From: Volvox africanus
Taxonomy: Eukaryota; Chlorophyta; Chlorophyceae; Chlamydomonadales; Volvocaceae
Direction: 5' to 3'
Assembly (NCBI GenBank): GCA_030268105.1
Contig: BSDZ01000008.1
Span: 682,001 to 746,000, forward strand
Length of the DNA: 64,000 nucleotides
The position numbers and the translations under genes were made by a program. This document shows positions 34,675 through 45,899 of the stretch, in pieces (within the stretch, counting starts at the first letter, position 1; each line of letters starts with the position of its first letter). The notes below the pieces were generated by a model. That model ran no database searches and had not been told where the DNA came from. It saw only the letters and a program-made list of their open reading frames with translations.

Positions 34675-36141
34675 GCATGATTGTGCAATTATTTCGTAAG
34701 TTGATTGCGGAGCATCCCACCTGTCGTACTTAGTATGACAAAGCCTTGCCTCATTGTCGGAACATTAAACATATAACTATTTACATAAACGATTCACACA
34801 GAATACACCATAACTGATAGATAGGATTTGTGCAAATGATAAGTATTGTATTGATGACCTGCTGCCTAAAGGGCCAGCAAGGAATCCTCGGAGCAACCTA
34901 AGCCCCAGTGACCAGAATTCCCAGCCTATTGATTCATAATGCATATGTTTAAATATTTGTTAAATACATTTGCTGTTAGCCGGTGCCAGCCCGATTTAGG
35001 TGGCCTCGTGCCGTACCGTACCCCTAAGTAATGAATACAGCCGTTTGAGGCCTGTTGATACCCTCCTCTACAGCCCCAAAATCCAAACACAGGTATCACG
35101 TGCAGACCAACTGCATATAGTTTTCAGTGAGTTCGGCTTACATGGCACCCTGGCACCGCTGCTGTGCAAACCTATTGATGATATATACAGAAAGACGGAT
35201 AGCTAGGACTTCTGACCTCTATCTGGTGACGACGATTGAACATAATCAACAAAGGTCGGCACAAACGCCATATGTCACCGACTGTCGTGATTTATAACAT
35301 AGATAATGCATACCGACTTTCCGCAAAATACACATTCATTACACTTTCCGATAAATGAAACAGCAGATAGACTGAGATCAACAAACAAGTAAACCTTGCT
35401 TGTACATGGCCCCGACAAAAATAAACTAGTATGTGATTTCGTGATTGTTGACCCGAGTACGACCAACTAACCCAACCTTCCCTCCTTTTATCAGCCCAAG
35501 TCAGTACGGGAAGTGACACGCACGAGACCTCGCGATTCGTCGGTGGATCGTCGGTAATGCTTGGGTGTATCGATGTCCTGCTGCATGCTGGATTTTCACC
35601 CAGCTTGGCAGGCACCCTCGCACATCGATACACCTCTATCTGATGACGTAGGCTAGGTGTGGGCTGTAGCATCATGACAAGGATTATTTGGATGCCTAAT
35701 CCTGACGTCACAAGCTTTTTGTTTTGAGCATGACACATCATGGGTCTTCATTCTCGATTGCCGAAATATACGTTTTGTATTACGGTACTAGCCTTAGCCC
35801 CTTGCTAAGTCGCTTGACTACACCCTCAATGCGTAAGCATATAGTGGCTTTGGGTTGCATGCCTAATGTAACCGTGACCCTGTCACTGATATGTAGACTC
35901 CCTTGAGTCGGATCTTGCCGGTTGATCATATGTATTTCCTTAATATGTATCCACATATCCATGTATTCTCTTCCTTAGAGACTGCAGCTCTTTATGGTGG
36001 CTTGCCGTACCGAGCATAGGGTACCTATGCCCCCTGACTTTCCTATCAGCCGATAGTTATCACTACAACCAGTTTGGGAGTGATACAACAATACGCACAC
36101 GAAAAAAGAGTCAACTGGACGTGTGGGTGGGTGGCGGGCAC
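34675..36141. other. Region upstream of the U32 gene without recognisable genes
   Basis: About 1.5 kb of mixed composition with only short random frames. It should contain the U32 promoter at its left end. No repeats beyond the one starting at 36142 were identified. Confidence 0.4.
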
Positions 36142-36250
36142 TGTAGTAGTTGAGAGCCGCAAACGCCTCTCGCGATGATGACAGGGTGCTTCTGCACCTT
36201 TATATTGTACTGATGTGTGGGTCGTACATGTACGACTAGTACAGGCACCC
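36142..36250 (+). repeat. Dispersed about 110-bp repeat, copy A, with 16-bp palindrome
   Basis: Begins TGTAGTAGTTGAGAGCCGCA and is related (I judge about 70-75 percent) to 63584-63692 in the same orientation. It includes the perfect palindrome GTCGTACATGTACGAC at 36221-36236. Confidence 0.65.
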
Positions 36251-36752
36251 AGCTATCTAGCTTCTTTACCTACTCAGCAGGTACCAAGCGAGCACTTTAA
36301 ACCGATACCCACTTCCTTATCTGCGACATCGCAGCGCCGGCTTGTTTCACTTTTATATGTTACCAAAAACCAGATTGCCGCAGGCCCTTATTTGCATGAG
36401 CCTGCCAGTTGAACCTACCTTGCGAACTGAACCCCTGGAACGAAAACAACAAGAATACAAATACATGTTCAAGCTCTAAACCCTTTCTCTGTACTTTTAA
36501 TAACAAAGTTCTACTCCGGCAAACTATTGAGACGTAGACTATCAGACATAAGGAAGCCTGACGTAATTACGAGAAAGTAGAGTTACATATTATCTGATAG
36601 TAAGGAGTCCGAATAGTTCGTTCTAGAGTCGGCACATATACTTGTGCGTATAGCACTACAAGCAGTACGAACGTGGGTCGATAGCTCACCGCCGAGTACA
36701 GCTACAACAGCGGGATTGTTGCTAGTATGGATCGCTATATCGAACTGATATA

Positions 36753-36777
36753 CCATTTTATAACACGCCCCCTCGAG
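36753..36777 (-). other. Polypurine tract and predicted start of copia 3' LTR
   Basis: On the minus strand, CTCGAGGGGGCG (36777-36766) is followed by TGTTATAAAATGG (from 36765). That is the expected polypurine tract followed by an LTR beginning with TG, about 100 bases beyond the copia stop codon. The far end of the LTR could not be located. Confidence 0.6.
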
Positions 36778-36880
36778 ACATGCCTAGCAACAAGTGAAAG
36801 AGGATAATTCCAACCAGGGATTCTTCTTGAAACCGAAAAGCTAAAGCCAAACGAGTTCGCCCCAAACAAACTTAGAAAGC

Positions 36881-39800
36881 TTACTCGGCCAACCCCATCG
36901 CCGTAATGCACTTCTTAAACTTTATCTCTCCAAGTGCCTTGGTTAACACATCTGCTACCATATCCTCCGTCGAACAGTGCGATAAGGCAACTTCCTTCCG
37001 CAGGACTCGTTCTCGCACTAGATGATGTTGCACGTCGATGTGCTTAGAACGAACCGACATTATCGGGTTATTCCCAAGGCTCATCGATCCCTCAGAATCC
37101 GTTCGAATCTGAATAGCCTGTGTCCTCAGACCCAAGTCTCTGGTCAGCTTGCGAAGCCAAAGTGCCTCCCGCACTGCAGCTGCCGTGGCCTGGTACTCTG
37201 CCTCCACTGTTGAAGCTGCCGCCGTGCGCTGCAATTGGCTGTTCCAGCTGATAGCTGCGCCGTTTAGCAAGAATACGTAGCCAGTTGTGGACCTCCGAGT
37301 GGCTGGATCTCCAGCCCAGTCGGAATCACTGTAGCCCACCATGGTGAGATCGCCATCTCCGTCATAGCATAATCCGAGCTCCTTGGTACCCGCCAGGTAT
37401 CGCAGCACCCCCAAAGCCAAGCCCATGTGAACCTTAGATGGGTTGCCCATGAAGCGCGCCAGAACGCTCATTGCCTGCGAGATATCCGGTCTTGTGCTCG
37501 TCGCCAGGTAGTTCAATTCGCCGACAAGCGCCCTGTACTTGGTGTTGTCTACGAGCTCCTTGTTGTTGTCTTCTGCAGGCAGGGCTCTAGTACCAGGAGG
37601 TAGTGGGGTCTTTCGAGGCTTTGCATTGACGAGTTGATGTCGCTGCAGCAGCTCCTCAATGTAGCGTCGCTGCGATAGTTTTACCTCCCCGTGCGCTCCC
37701 CGGCTGATCTCCATGCCCAGGAAAACTTTTGCCTCTCCAAGATCTCGAATCTTGAAGGCTTGTCCGATTTCTGTTTTTACTCTCCTGATCATTGCCTCGT
37801 CTTCTGAGGTGATGATGATGTCGTCCACGTGCACCAGCAGGTAGACGATCTCCTTCTCGTCCTTTTTGATGAACAGTGCTGGGTCTGCTACTGACGGTTT
37901 GAACCCCAGCTTGTCCAGCTCCGCCGCTAGCTTCATATACCAGCAGCGTGGGGCCTGTTTCAGCCCGTAGATTGAGCGTAGAAGCCTGCACGCCTGCTCT
38001 GGATCTGCTGACTCGTAACCAGGCGGCTGCTGCATCCAGAGCTCCTCCTCTAGCTCCCCGTTCAGGAAAGCTGTCGAAACGTCTAGCTGATGGATCGGCA
38101 TTGCTTTAGCCGCAGCCACCGCCAGGAGCATACGAAGCGAAGCAAAACGCGAGGTTGGAGCAAAGAGCTCCCCATAATCAATCCCCGCCCGCTGCTCGTA
38201 GCCCTTCGCCACCAAACGTGCCTTGTAGCGCTCGATCTCACCATCCTCTGCACGTTTGACCTTATACACCCACCGACAAGGCAGAATCCGCGCACCTGGC
38301 GGTGGTTTTGCTAGCTCCCAGGTCCCATTTGTGAGCTGTGCTGAGATTTCCTCATCCATGGCACTTCTCCATTCCTCAGCATATGGGCCGTCAGTGGCCT
38401 CCTGGTATGAAGCTGGCTCTGGTACTTCTTCCTCGATTGCAGCATTGATCCGCCCGAACGTAACCCTTCCGTTGGGCTCATGCCTCCATTCAATCAGTCG
38501 CTTTCGCTCACGTAGTGGATAGCGACGTTCCTGCATATTAACGTCTGCACCGTCGTTGTTGTGGTTTTGCTGCTGCACCGGCCCTTCGCCTGTCATAGCG
38601 TCTCCACCATTGCCTCCGCGGGACTGCGCTGTATTTTGCATCCTGGGAAACTGTGCTGCTGGTATGCCTGCGTGCCTCTGTGGCGCCGCTGTCTGGCCGC
38701 TGCTGGTGGATGCACCATGGTTCACTTCAGCAGCTCCCTGGTCCATGTCGGTGTTGACCGGCGTATCTCCGCCGCCCCCTGGCAACGGAACGCCGCCAGA
38801 CTCCTCGACATCCTCCTCGTCGGAATCCTCATAGCGATCTCCAACTGTTGACTCGTCGAACTTGACTGTCAAGTGGGTGCTGATGAGATTGTTGATCAAG
38901 ATGCGGTACTGCCTCCCTTGCTCGTATCCAACCAGCACTCCTTTTTTACTCACGGGTTGCAGTTTGTTCCGCTTCTCCTTCGGCACGTGTGCATATGCGG
39001 TACTGCCGAAAACTCTCAGATGGCTTATGTCCGGCTTCACCCCCATGAACGCCTCATGGGGAGTTACTGATGCCCCCACGACCGGTGAAACGTTGCGCAA
39101 AAGATTCGCCGTAGCCATGGCTTCTGCCCAGAGCTTCTGCGGTAGTCCTGACTCCGCCAGCATTGCCCGGGTCTTCTCCAAAAGCGTCCTGTTGAGGCGC
39201 TCCGCCGCCCCATTCTGCTCCGGCGAATACCCAACGGTCGTCCCGTGGATAATCCCTTTTTCGCCGAAGTAGGCGCCCAAGACTGTATTGAGGAACTCAG
39301 TCCCACGATCCGTGCGTGCCTCCTTCACACGACGGCCAGTCATGTTCTCCAGCGCCTCAATCATTATCTTTACCTTCTTGCGAACTGCGTCCTTGGTGTC
39401 AGTGAATGCAACAGTAGAAAATCCCGTGCAGTCGTCCAGCAGTGTAGTAACGTACCGGGATCCACCTATCGAAGTCTCAGGCATAGGTCCACAGACGTCC
39501 AGGTGTATCAGGCCCAGAGGTTTCGCCGCCTTGTGCCCAGTGGACGGGAATGGTCCACGTGTCTGCTTTGCATAAATGCAGGGCTCGCAGATCCGCGACC
39601 TGGCTGCCTCCAGACTCGCGCGATCCAAATCCATGCCGGTTACCATGTGTTCCCGGCACATACGTTCCAGGCTCTTGTAGCCCAGATGTCCCAAGCGCCG
39701 ATGCCACAGCGCTGCCTTCGAGCCTTCTGACCCGACCGCCGCACATGAGCGGCCTTTGCCAACTGATCGCCCTGCTGCGTGGTGTCGAATGGCATAGAGG

Positions 39801-40939
39801 CGTCCCACCTTGTCTGCACGTAGGATCGTCCTCCCCTTTGCCTGAACGAGGGCTTTGTCGTTACCCAGCAGAATTGTAGCGCCACGCTCATCGAAGATGC
39901 CTGCTGAGATCAGCTTTACTGTCGCCTTGGGCACCACATAGACGTTCTTGAGCTCAATTTGTAGCCCTTTAACGGTGTTACTCCACATGGTATACTGCCC
40001 CACGTGCGTCGGCTGATGCCTAGAGCCATCGTAGCCAACCAACGTGAATTTTTCTTCAGGCCGTACAGCTCGCAGATCCTTCAGCTCTGACGCGTCGTAG
40101 GTAATGTGCCATTCTGACGCTGAGTCCAGGTGCCATGCGTCCGACCGTGACTCGCTTCCAACAGCATACGCCATTTTGGTGGGCTCCCTGCGCTGAAGGT
40201 TGCCCCCGCCGCGACCATTGTTTTGTTGCTGTTGATCCGCCAGACGCTTCTTGCACACTCCGATGAAGTGTCCTGGCTTACCGCAGTAGTGGCAGATGGC
40301 GTTTGATTTACTCCTCTGCTTACTTGTCTGATGACGGCTTGTAGGGTTGAATTTGCCACCACTTCGATGCGTGATGAATGCTGATGAAGACTCGTTGTTG
40401 TCCTCGTCCGGTATCACATACGCCATTAGTCGCGCGACCACTTGAGTAAAGTCCAGCTCCCCTTCTCGCATTGTGAGAGCTGTTGTTACCACATGATACT
40501 TGCTCGGAAGTCCTTTGATGACAATTGTAGAGAGCTCCGTGTCTGCGACTGCGTGTCCCACATCCAGCAAGTCGGACTGTAGCTGTCGCGCGCGGCTGAT
40601 ATAGATTGGCAGCTCCTCTCCATTAGCCATTTTAAAATCACTTAGCTCCTGTCGTAGTGCTACCTTTCTCGTGTTGCAGGTTGATGCGAACGTAGCTGCC
40701 AAAGCGTCCCAGGCGGCCTTCGCATTTGCCGCCCGAACAATTGTTTGGAGGTGATGGTTCTTTACGTTCTTGGCCATCACACTCTTGACCTTGTCGGAGA
40801 TGATGACATCCGCCTCTGCAATTGGTGCTTGTAGCAGGGCGCGACTGTATCCAAGCTCCGCGCACAACAATTGGAATCGTAGTTTCCAAGTTGAGTAGTT
40901 GTGTAGGTCCAGCGGCTCGTCCAGCCTATCCTTTCCCAT
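36881..40939 (-). mobile_element. Ty1/copia retrotransposon (Osser-like), intact gag-pol ORF
   Basis: A single uninterrupted 1352-aa polyprotein starting at ATG 40939. Domains in order: a UBN2-type gag; zinc knuckle CHYCGKPGHFIGVC; protease with WHLDSASEWH (DSA where copia usually has DSG); integrase with H-H-C-C (HRRLGHLG ... CEPCIYAKQ) and D-D-E residues around HLDVCGPM, TDRGTEF and SPEQNGAAERLNR; reverse transcriptase with RWVYKVKR, KARLVAKGYEQ and LLVHVDDIIIT (VDD catalytic pair); RNase H with SDSDWAGD, EAEYQA and KHIDVQHH. No stop or frameshift interrupts it, so it is recently active or still active. The order INT-RT-RH defines the copia superfamily. Similarity to Volvox Osser is inferred from host type, not from alignment. 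The matching LTR pair was not found. Confidence 0.95.
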
Positions 40940-41014
40940 TGTGAAGACCTATAAACGCGAAGATCAACACTAGAATGGGCAAAAGATGTCAGGCTCCGCG
41001 GTCAACGATGACCG

Positions 41015-41026
41015 GGGCTCATAACC
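41015..41026 (-). other. Copia primer-binding site matching initiator-tRNA(Met) anticodon region
   Basis: Minus-strand GGTTATGAGCCC lies about 75 bases upstream of the copia ATG. It complements GGGCTCATAACC, the anticodon stem-loop of eukaryotic initiator tRNA-Met. Copia-type elements use a half-tRNA cut in this loop as primer. The 5' LTR should end immediately beyond, at 41027. Confidence 0.7.
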
Positions 41027-42359
41027 TGTTTAAGTCAGCAAAGCGCCCGGCCCCTCGTGGGCCGTATTACTTGCTCTGACATTCTTTCGTATATGAGTGT
41101 TGCTCACATTCCAACACAAACTACGTATCGCGTCAGTCCCAGATGTCCTTGATGATGTTATCATAAGTCGACGCCGCTAGTACTGATACGTCGCACTATG
41201 TCATGTCGTACGTTTCACAGGCAGCAACAGAGAAGCACACTATAACCCAAATGAACCTGCATGCTCCCATATCTTAACCTTAAAAGTCAAGTATTTGTGG
41301 TATTATTAGTTACAGCAACTCATAATAACAACTAATCCTTGTTAATATAGTGCCAACCTATAGTTATAGCTAAATATTAAAATGAATTAGACTAATAGTT
41401 AACTTGAGGCGTACTTGCTAATTTTATGTTTGCGTAGAGATGAGGAAAGTTGCATTATGAATTGTTGTCGCCGTGCATAGATATAGTGTATATGTATCGC
41501 ATTAACTGAGCTTCATTTGGCTCCTGTAGACTGAAGGCCGCAGGGAGCCGGATGCAGGTATGTCACATAAAAACGTGCCGATGTTTCGTTCCACGCATGC
41601 TTGTTCTAATTGATTTCCTCTCAGAATCGTAGGAGCAAGCACTCGCGAACAATCCCCTTAGCCTTCCTGTTTAACATACACGACTTTTAAAGCCAAAATT
41701 GATATAGAAAAATTCATCTTAATGAATGGTTTTAATCCTGTTGCTGTAGCAGGTGTGAACTGTTTCGGGGTTCTGCCGGTCCGAATTCTATATAAACATT
41801 TATTTGCAAGTATTCCGCTCAACATGGATGGCATAAAGATATTCAAAATCTATTTGCTGAAGTTGTTTGGGGATTCGGTGCGTTGCTTTTTCGCCAGGTG
41901 ACAAATTAATCATTTGCGCTTTTCAACAGACTTAACGAGATTCCTAAGAAACAAGGCTTATCCTTTGCTGTGCGCGCATCGATTGACTATTGATTGCATT
42001 GAATGAAACTTTTAGATCCATATGCCTGAGCGCTGATATTAGTTATGGGGCATGATTGGGGGTCAGCTGCGCCTAAGTAGGAAACCCATCCCAAACGGCT
42101 GTCCGAATAATACTTAAAATATAAAAAGAGCTTTTCTGCCTTCACGCCTGTGCCGCAGAACTACGAGTATATATCGACAATTTGAGAGGGCACCTACGGA
42201 CAGGTCTGGAAATGCAGGGACAAGGAGTCGGGGGGCTTTTTTGCTGTCAAGGCTTTTAAGAAGATAAATAAGTAGGTCAGCAGCATGCAGACGCGGGCGG
42301 GTCGTCCGTCTTTTCTGTACTTCGACAGACGGACGAATCATTACGATTTCGCGGATATC
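41027..42359. other. Flank of copia element; no recognisable genes
   Basis: Should begin with the copia 5' LTR (ending TTAAACA on the minus strand at 41027), but its outer boundary is not evident. An AT-rich stretch near 41640-41885 is open on the plus strand for about 75 codons, without a recognisable domain. Nothing else was identified. Confidence 0.35.
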
Positions 42360-42607
42360 ATCTTTCAAGCAATATTGTGAGTGGGATAGGGGGGTACATC
42401 ACCCGTGGCCACTAACCTGGCAGTCCCTACCTTCCCCGGTATTTCGGGGCACCCTCATCCGGTCTCGCATGCCGACTTCTCCGAAATCAGTGCTTTTCCC
42501 AGGTTCAGCACCCACCACCGGCATCCAGCGGAATCTCCCGAATCAACTAAGGCGTCAACTCCGCTCCTGGTCAGCTCGCAGGCCTCGCAGTATCTTTCAA
42601 GCAATAT
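42360..42607 (+). mobile_element. SINE-like retroposon copy 2 with 16-bp target-site duplication
   Basis: The element body (42376-42591) matches 4041-4250. It is bounded by the exact direct repeat ATCTTTCAAGCAATAT at 42360-42375 and 42592-42607. A 16-bp duplication flanking a short non-coding insert is typical of LINE-mediated retroposition. The copy ends GCCTCGCAGT without a poly(A) tail. An internal GGTTCAGCACCC resembles a B box. Confidence 0.8.
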
Positions 42608-42706
42608 GTGTAATCAACCATCTGTATCATCAGTACATTTATCTTTTATGTAAGTCAGCTACATATACCGAATAACGAAACTATGTACTGATCAATATTA
42701 TGGGTG

Positions 42707-45005
42707 TTACACTGTGGGCGACTCGCCCTCCAAAGACGAGCACCGGGGGTCCTGACCGGACCGAGCCACAGCGCAGGGGAGGAACACGTGGCTTTGTCTG
42801 TCTGTCCTGCCACGTGCTCCCCCTCTCACTAGGGCCAGCGAGCCCTCACAGGCTCTCGCCTGGCCACTCACAGAGCACTCAGGGCCACCAAGAAAACACA
42901 AAAAGGCCCAACAGAAAACGGGGGACACCTAGCTGCTCAAAGGACGGGGAAACCTCTCCTCTAAACCGAAACTGACCTGACAGGAGCCTGACAGACACAC
43001 ACAGATCCCCTCAGAGGAGAAACACCAGCAGGAAAGCACACCCTTACACAGCCAAGCCGGAAGAACCCAACAAGAGGCGGAGGGGGGGATGACAAGCCGA
43101 ACTGGCGCCCCCCTAGAAAGCCTTCCGGCCCCACCCAAAGCTGACCCCGCAGACACCTGCACTGCACAAAAAGGAAAGACCTCTCTCGCTGACCCCCCCT
43201 AAAACCCTAAGGACCCGAAGCCTGGACACAGGAACCTCTAGCCACGAACCCCTCTACCCTGTTGTACCTCTGTTGTGTCGGCCTACAAAGGCCCGATCGG
43301 AAGATGACCATCGGTGGTCCAATCTTTGACACTACCCGTAGATACCCCAGGATACTACACACCCTCTCCCTTCCCCTCCTCAAGAACTAGACCGCCCTCT
43401 CCTTGTCTCTACCTCCCTCACTCTCCCCCTTTCCTCCCACAGAACCTCCTCCTCAAAACTCCTGCCTTAAAGCCCCTGCTCTGTTCTTGCTGCTCCATGG
43501 TTGGTGATGTCAACGGGATCTGTACACCGCATTTGCGTGCCAACTATGGCTAGGATGGGATGTTGTGGTCCCACTTGATCCCAGCCATAGTGAGGTATTC
43601 CCAACGCTGCAAAAGAATGTAAGCGTGCCCAAAAGTCGGCAACTGTACGGGCCCGTGCACGGTCCAGGGGTGAGGCTGCTGTTTGTGTTGGAGTGTCCAT
43701 TGCTGGCTGTGTCGTAGAGATGATTGGATGGGTGTTGGCATCTTCCTCTTCCTCTTGAGGGAACCCCCCTGAACGGTTGAAGAAGTCAGTAACAGCCCGT
43801 TGACGGGGTCCCTGCTCTGCTGTGTGGGTCTGTTGTTGCTGCTGCCGTCCGTGGATAGAAGGCCCCTGTGGCCTGTGTTCCCTGGTTGCCGCCCGGAGAC
43901 AGTGCCTGCCATATTCCATAGAAGATAAGGCTGCCAAAGCTATCACATCCCATGGGGCCTGCTCGCAACCGGGAGGTGCTTGGACAAGCCATAGCTGTTG
44001 CCTGGTCATGCCCCCTTCAATGGTGGCTGATGTCGGCAATGGCAGATGTCTGTCGATCTGTTCTCGCACCACCTTGGCTATAGGGCACTCCCAGAAGTGG
44101 TGCAGGCGTGGGGAGCAAGGTTGATCAGTCTCAGCTCCATAGCTGCCACACCAACATGGTTTGATGGGCACCCTGGATATATGTGTGTTGCCAGGCATGG
44201 GTATCCCATCGACCACCAAACGCCACAGCTTCTCTTTGTTTTTATTTTCCCACCGAACTGCTGTCCACAGCCTGTCTAGGGTTGCCTGAAAGCGCTGGAG
44301 GTCAGTGACAGGACAGGGAGGAGTTGGTCCGTCTGTTGGCATCCCTTGCGCCTCCTGCACAAAAGCTGACGAGAGCTCCAATCGCTCCTCCGCTGTTGAA
44401 ACCCCTTGCAGCTGAGTAGCTTGGCTTACCGTGAGGTTGTAGAGAGGCACTATACCTGAGTCCCCTGGCAATCTCCATCCCAAACGCCTGACGATCATGG
44501 CCATGACTGTGGTGCGGTCTGGTGGTGCTGGCATCTGCTGCTGCATTCTGTCCTCCACCCTGTCCGGCTGTTGGGGTTGTAAGCGGTTGACTACCTCCCG
44601 TGCTGCTGCTATCCATGCCGGGCTGATATCATTGCATAGAGCCGAGAGAGCCATACGGGTAGACTCCTTGTCTCGCAGTTGGGTGGGACTAGCTGAGGGG
44701 TCTAGAAACTGTTGGGTCCAGTCTAGCCAGGTCATGTACTGAGGGAGGGGTATTTGGTCATGCTCCAGCATGTCGTACACTCTTACCAGGTCCCCAACTG
44801 TGAGCAGTTTTCTGCATGAAGCCATCAGTGGGTGACGGGTTTCCAGGCCTGGGCGGTGGTTGTTACCATTGATACTTCCCCCATTGTTGGAATTGTTGGG
44901 CAGCAAAGGATTTCCCCAGAGAGCAGCCGCCCAGCACCAGTCTCCAGGGGCTAAAGGTGGGTTGCTGATCAATATGTTTGTCGTAGGACATGGACGAATC
45001 GTCAC
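42707..45005 (-). mobile_element. 5'-truncated LINE: C-terminal ORF plus 3' UTR
   Basis: The minus-strand frame 45005-43467 (about 512 codons, no ATG at its beginning) encodes the C-terminal part of a non-LTR retrotransposon polyprotein. The diagnostic piece is a zf-RVT-like zinc motif (PCWCGSYGAETDQPCS, then LHHFWECPIAKVV) preceded by KEKLWRLVVDGIPMP. Around it are Gln-rich linkers. The RT and endonuclease domains are missing, so the copy is 5'-truncated and dead. From 43466 down to about 42707 is a 3' UTR with CCACGTG, GTCCGGTCAGG and GGGCGAGTCG blocks. These recur at 52010-52190 in the opposite orientation. A stop lies a few codons upstream of 45005, so truncation or a frameshift occurs there. 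Confidence 0.7.
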
Positions 45006-45221
45006 GCCGTCAGTCTGTCACTGAGGGTCACTGCCATGCAGCCAGCCACTAGCTACCACAGTTACCAGACAGATCATTACCAGCCTCTGCCAGTGCAAAC
45101 GTCTTATTAGATTGGACCTGCATACGAAAAGCAAGCAAACGAAACTGTTATATACGTTATAACGTTTAGTATCACGTACAGCCTCAGGCCTCAACAGCAG
45201 CATGCTTATCAGTAGTAGTAG
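45006..45221. other. Short gap between LINE fragment and gypsy element
   Basis: Contains no recognisable coding sequence, except that the gypsy frame opens just after an AGT repeat near 45210. It is presumably the junction of two truncated insertions. Confidence 0.35.
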
Positions 45222-45245
45222 TAGTACGACTCAGGTAGCTACCAC

Positions 45246-45899
45246 ATGCATCGGGATGAAAATGTACCTGCGTACCAGTCACGCTTCGAAGCACTTGTGA
45301 CTCCCATTGCTGACCTCACTGAATCCGAGCGTGTCTTTTGGTTTAGGCGAGGCCTGACGAAACTTTTGGCTAAATGGTGCGCTACTGACTTGGTTGGAGC
45401 GCAGATCAAGTCGTATGATGCTTTGGTCGCTTTTGCTAAGGGCACGGAGATACGACTCCTTGCCGGTGAGGAAGAAGTCAAGTCTGCCCCTCGTGCAAAT
45501 GCCGTGCAAGTGCAGGATCCGCTTGGGGAAGCCGTAGCTCTTGACCAGGACTTCAGAGCGACCCGCCCCACGCCTACTGCCGCGACGCGACGCAGCAACC
45601 GGCAACACCAGGCGTGCGGGGGCGCTAGCTCGGGTGTCCGTGGGTCAGGAGGAGCAGGTCCGAGCTCGGACCCGGCTAAAAACAGGAAGCGTGGTGGTGC
45701 ACCGTCGACGGCAGCCGCACAGCGTTCCGAGCCCAGTGCGAAGCGGACTCGCACGGACGACACGTATATGCCAAAATGGAATTGCAATCGTTCTGAATTC
45801 GAGCGTCGGAAATTGGCCAACGTTTGTCTATGGTGTGCGGAGAACCATTCCACTAAGGATTGCCCGCTAATGCCGCCGTTTGTACCTCAGCCGAAATAG
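45246..45899 (+). CDS. Gypsy gag, C-terminal part, ending in UAG
   Basis: Retrotransposon capsid/nucleocapsid. The frame is open from about 45222; ATG at 45246 gives 217 codons. It covers the end of the gag capsid domain (YQSRFEALVTPIADLTESER, FRRGLTKLLA), a basic Ala/Ser/Arg linker (SAKRTRTDD) and a CCHC knuckle, CLWCAENHSTKDC. It ends QPK-UAG at 45897-45899. The sequence after the stop continues open in the same frame into protease, so the boundary is a single nonsense codon rather than a frame change. The N-terminal gag is missing. Product: structural protein of virus-like particles, non-functional if the truncation is real. Confidence 0.8.
   Translation: MHRDENVPAYQSRFEALVTPIADLTESERVFWFRRGLTKLLAKWCATDLVGAQIKSYDALVAFAKGTEIRLLAGEEEVKSAPRANAVQVQDPLGEAVALDQDFRATRPTPTAATRRSNRQHQACGGASSGVRGSGGAGPSSDPAKNRKRGGAPSTAAAQRSEPSAKRTRTDDTYMPKWNCNRSEFERRKLANVCLWCAENHSTKDCPLMPPFVPQPK

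Noticed and set aside
45006..45230. Possible 5' LTR of the gypsy element
   Set aside because: No TGTTGTGC start or match to the 3' LTR at 50021 could be found, so the element is treated as 5'-truncated.
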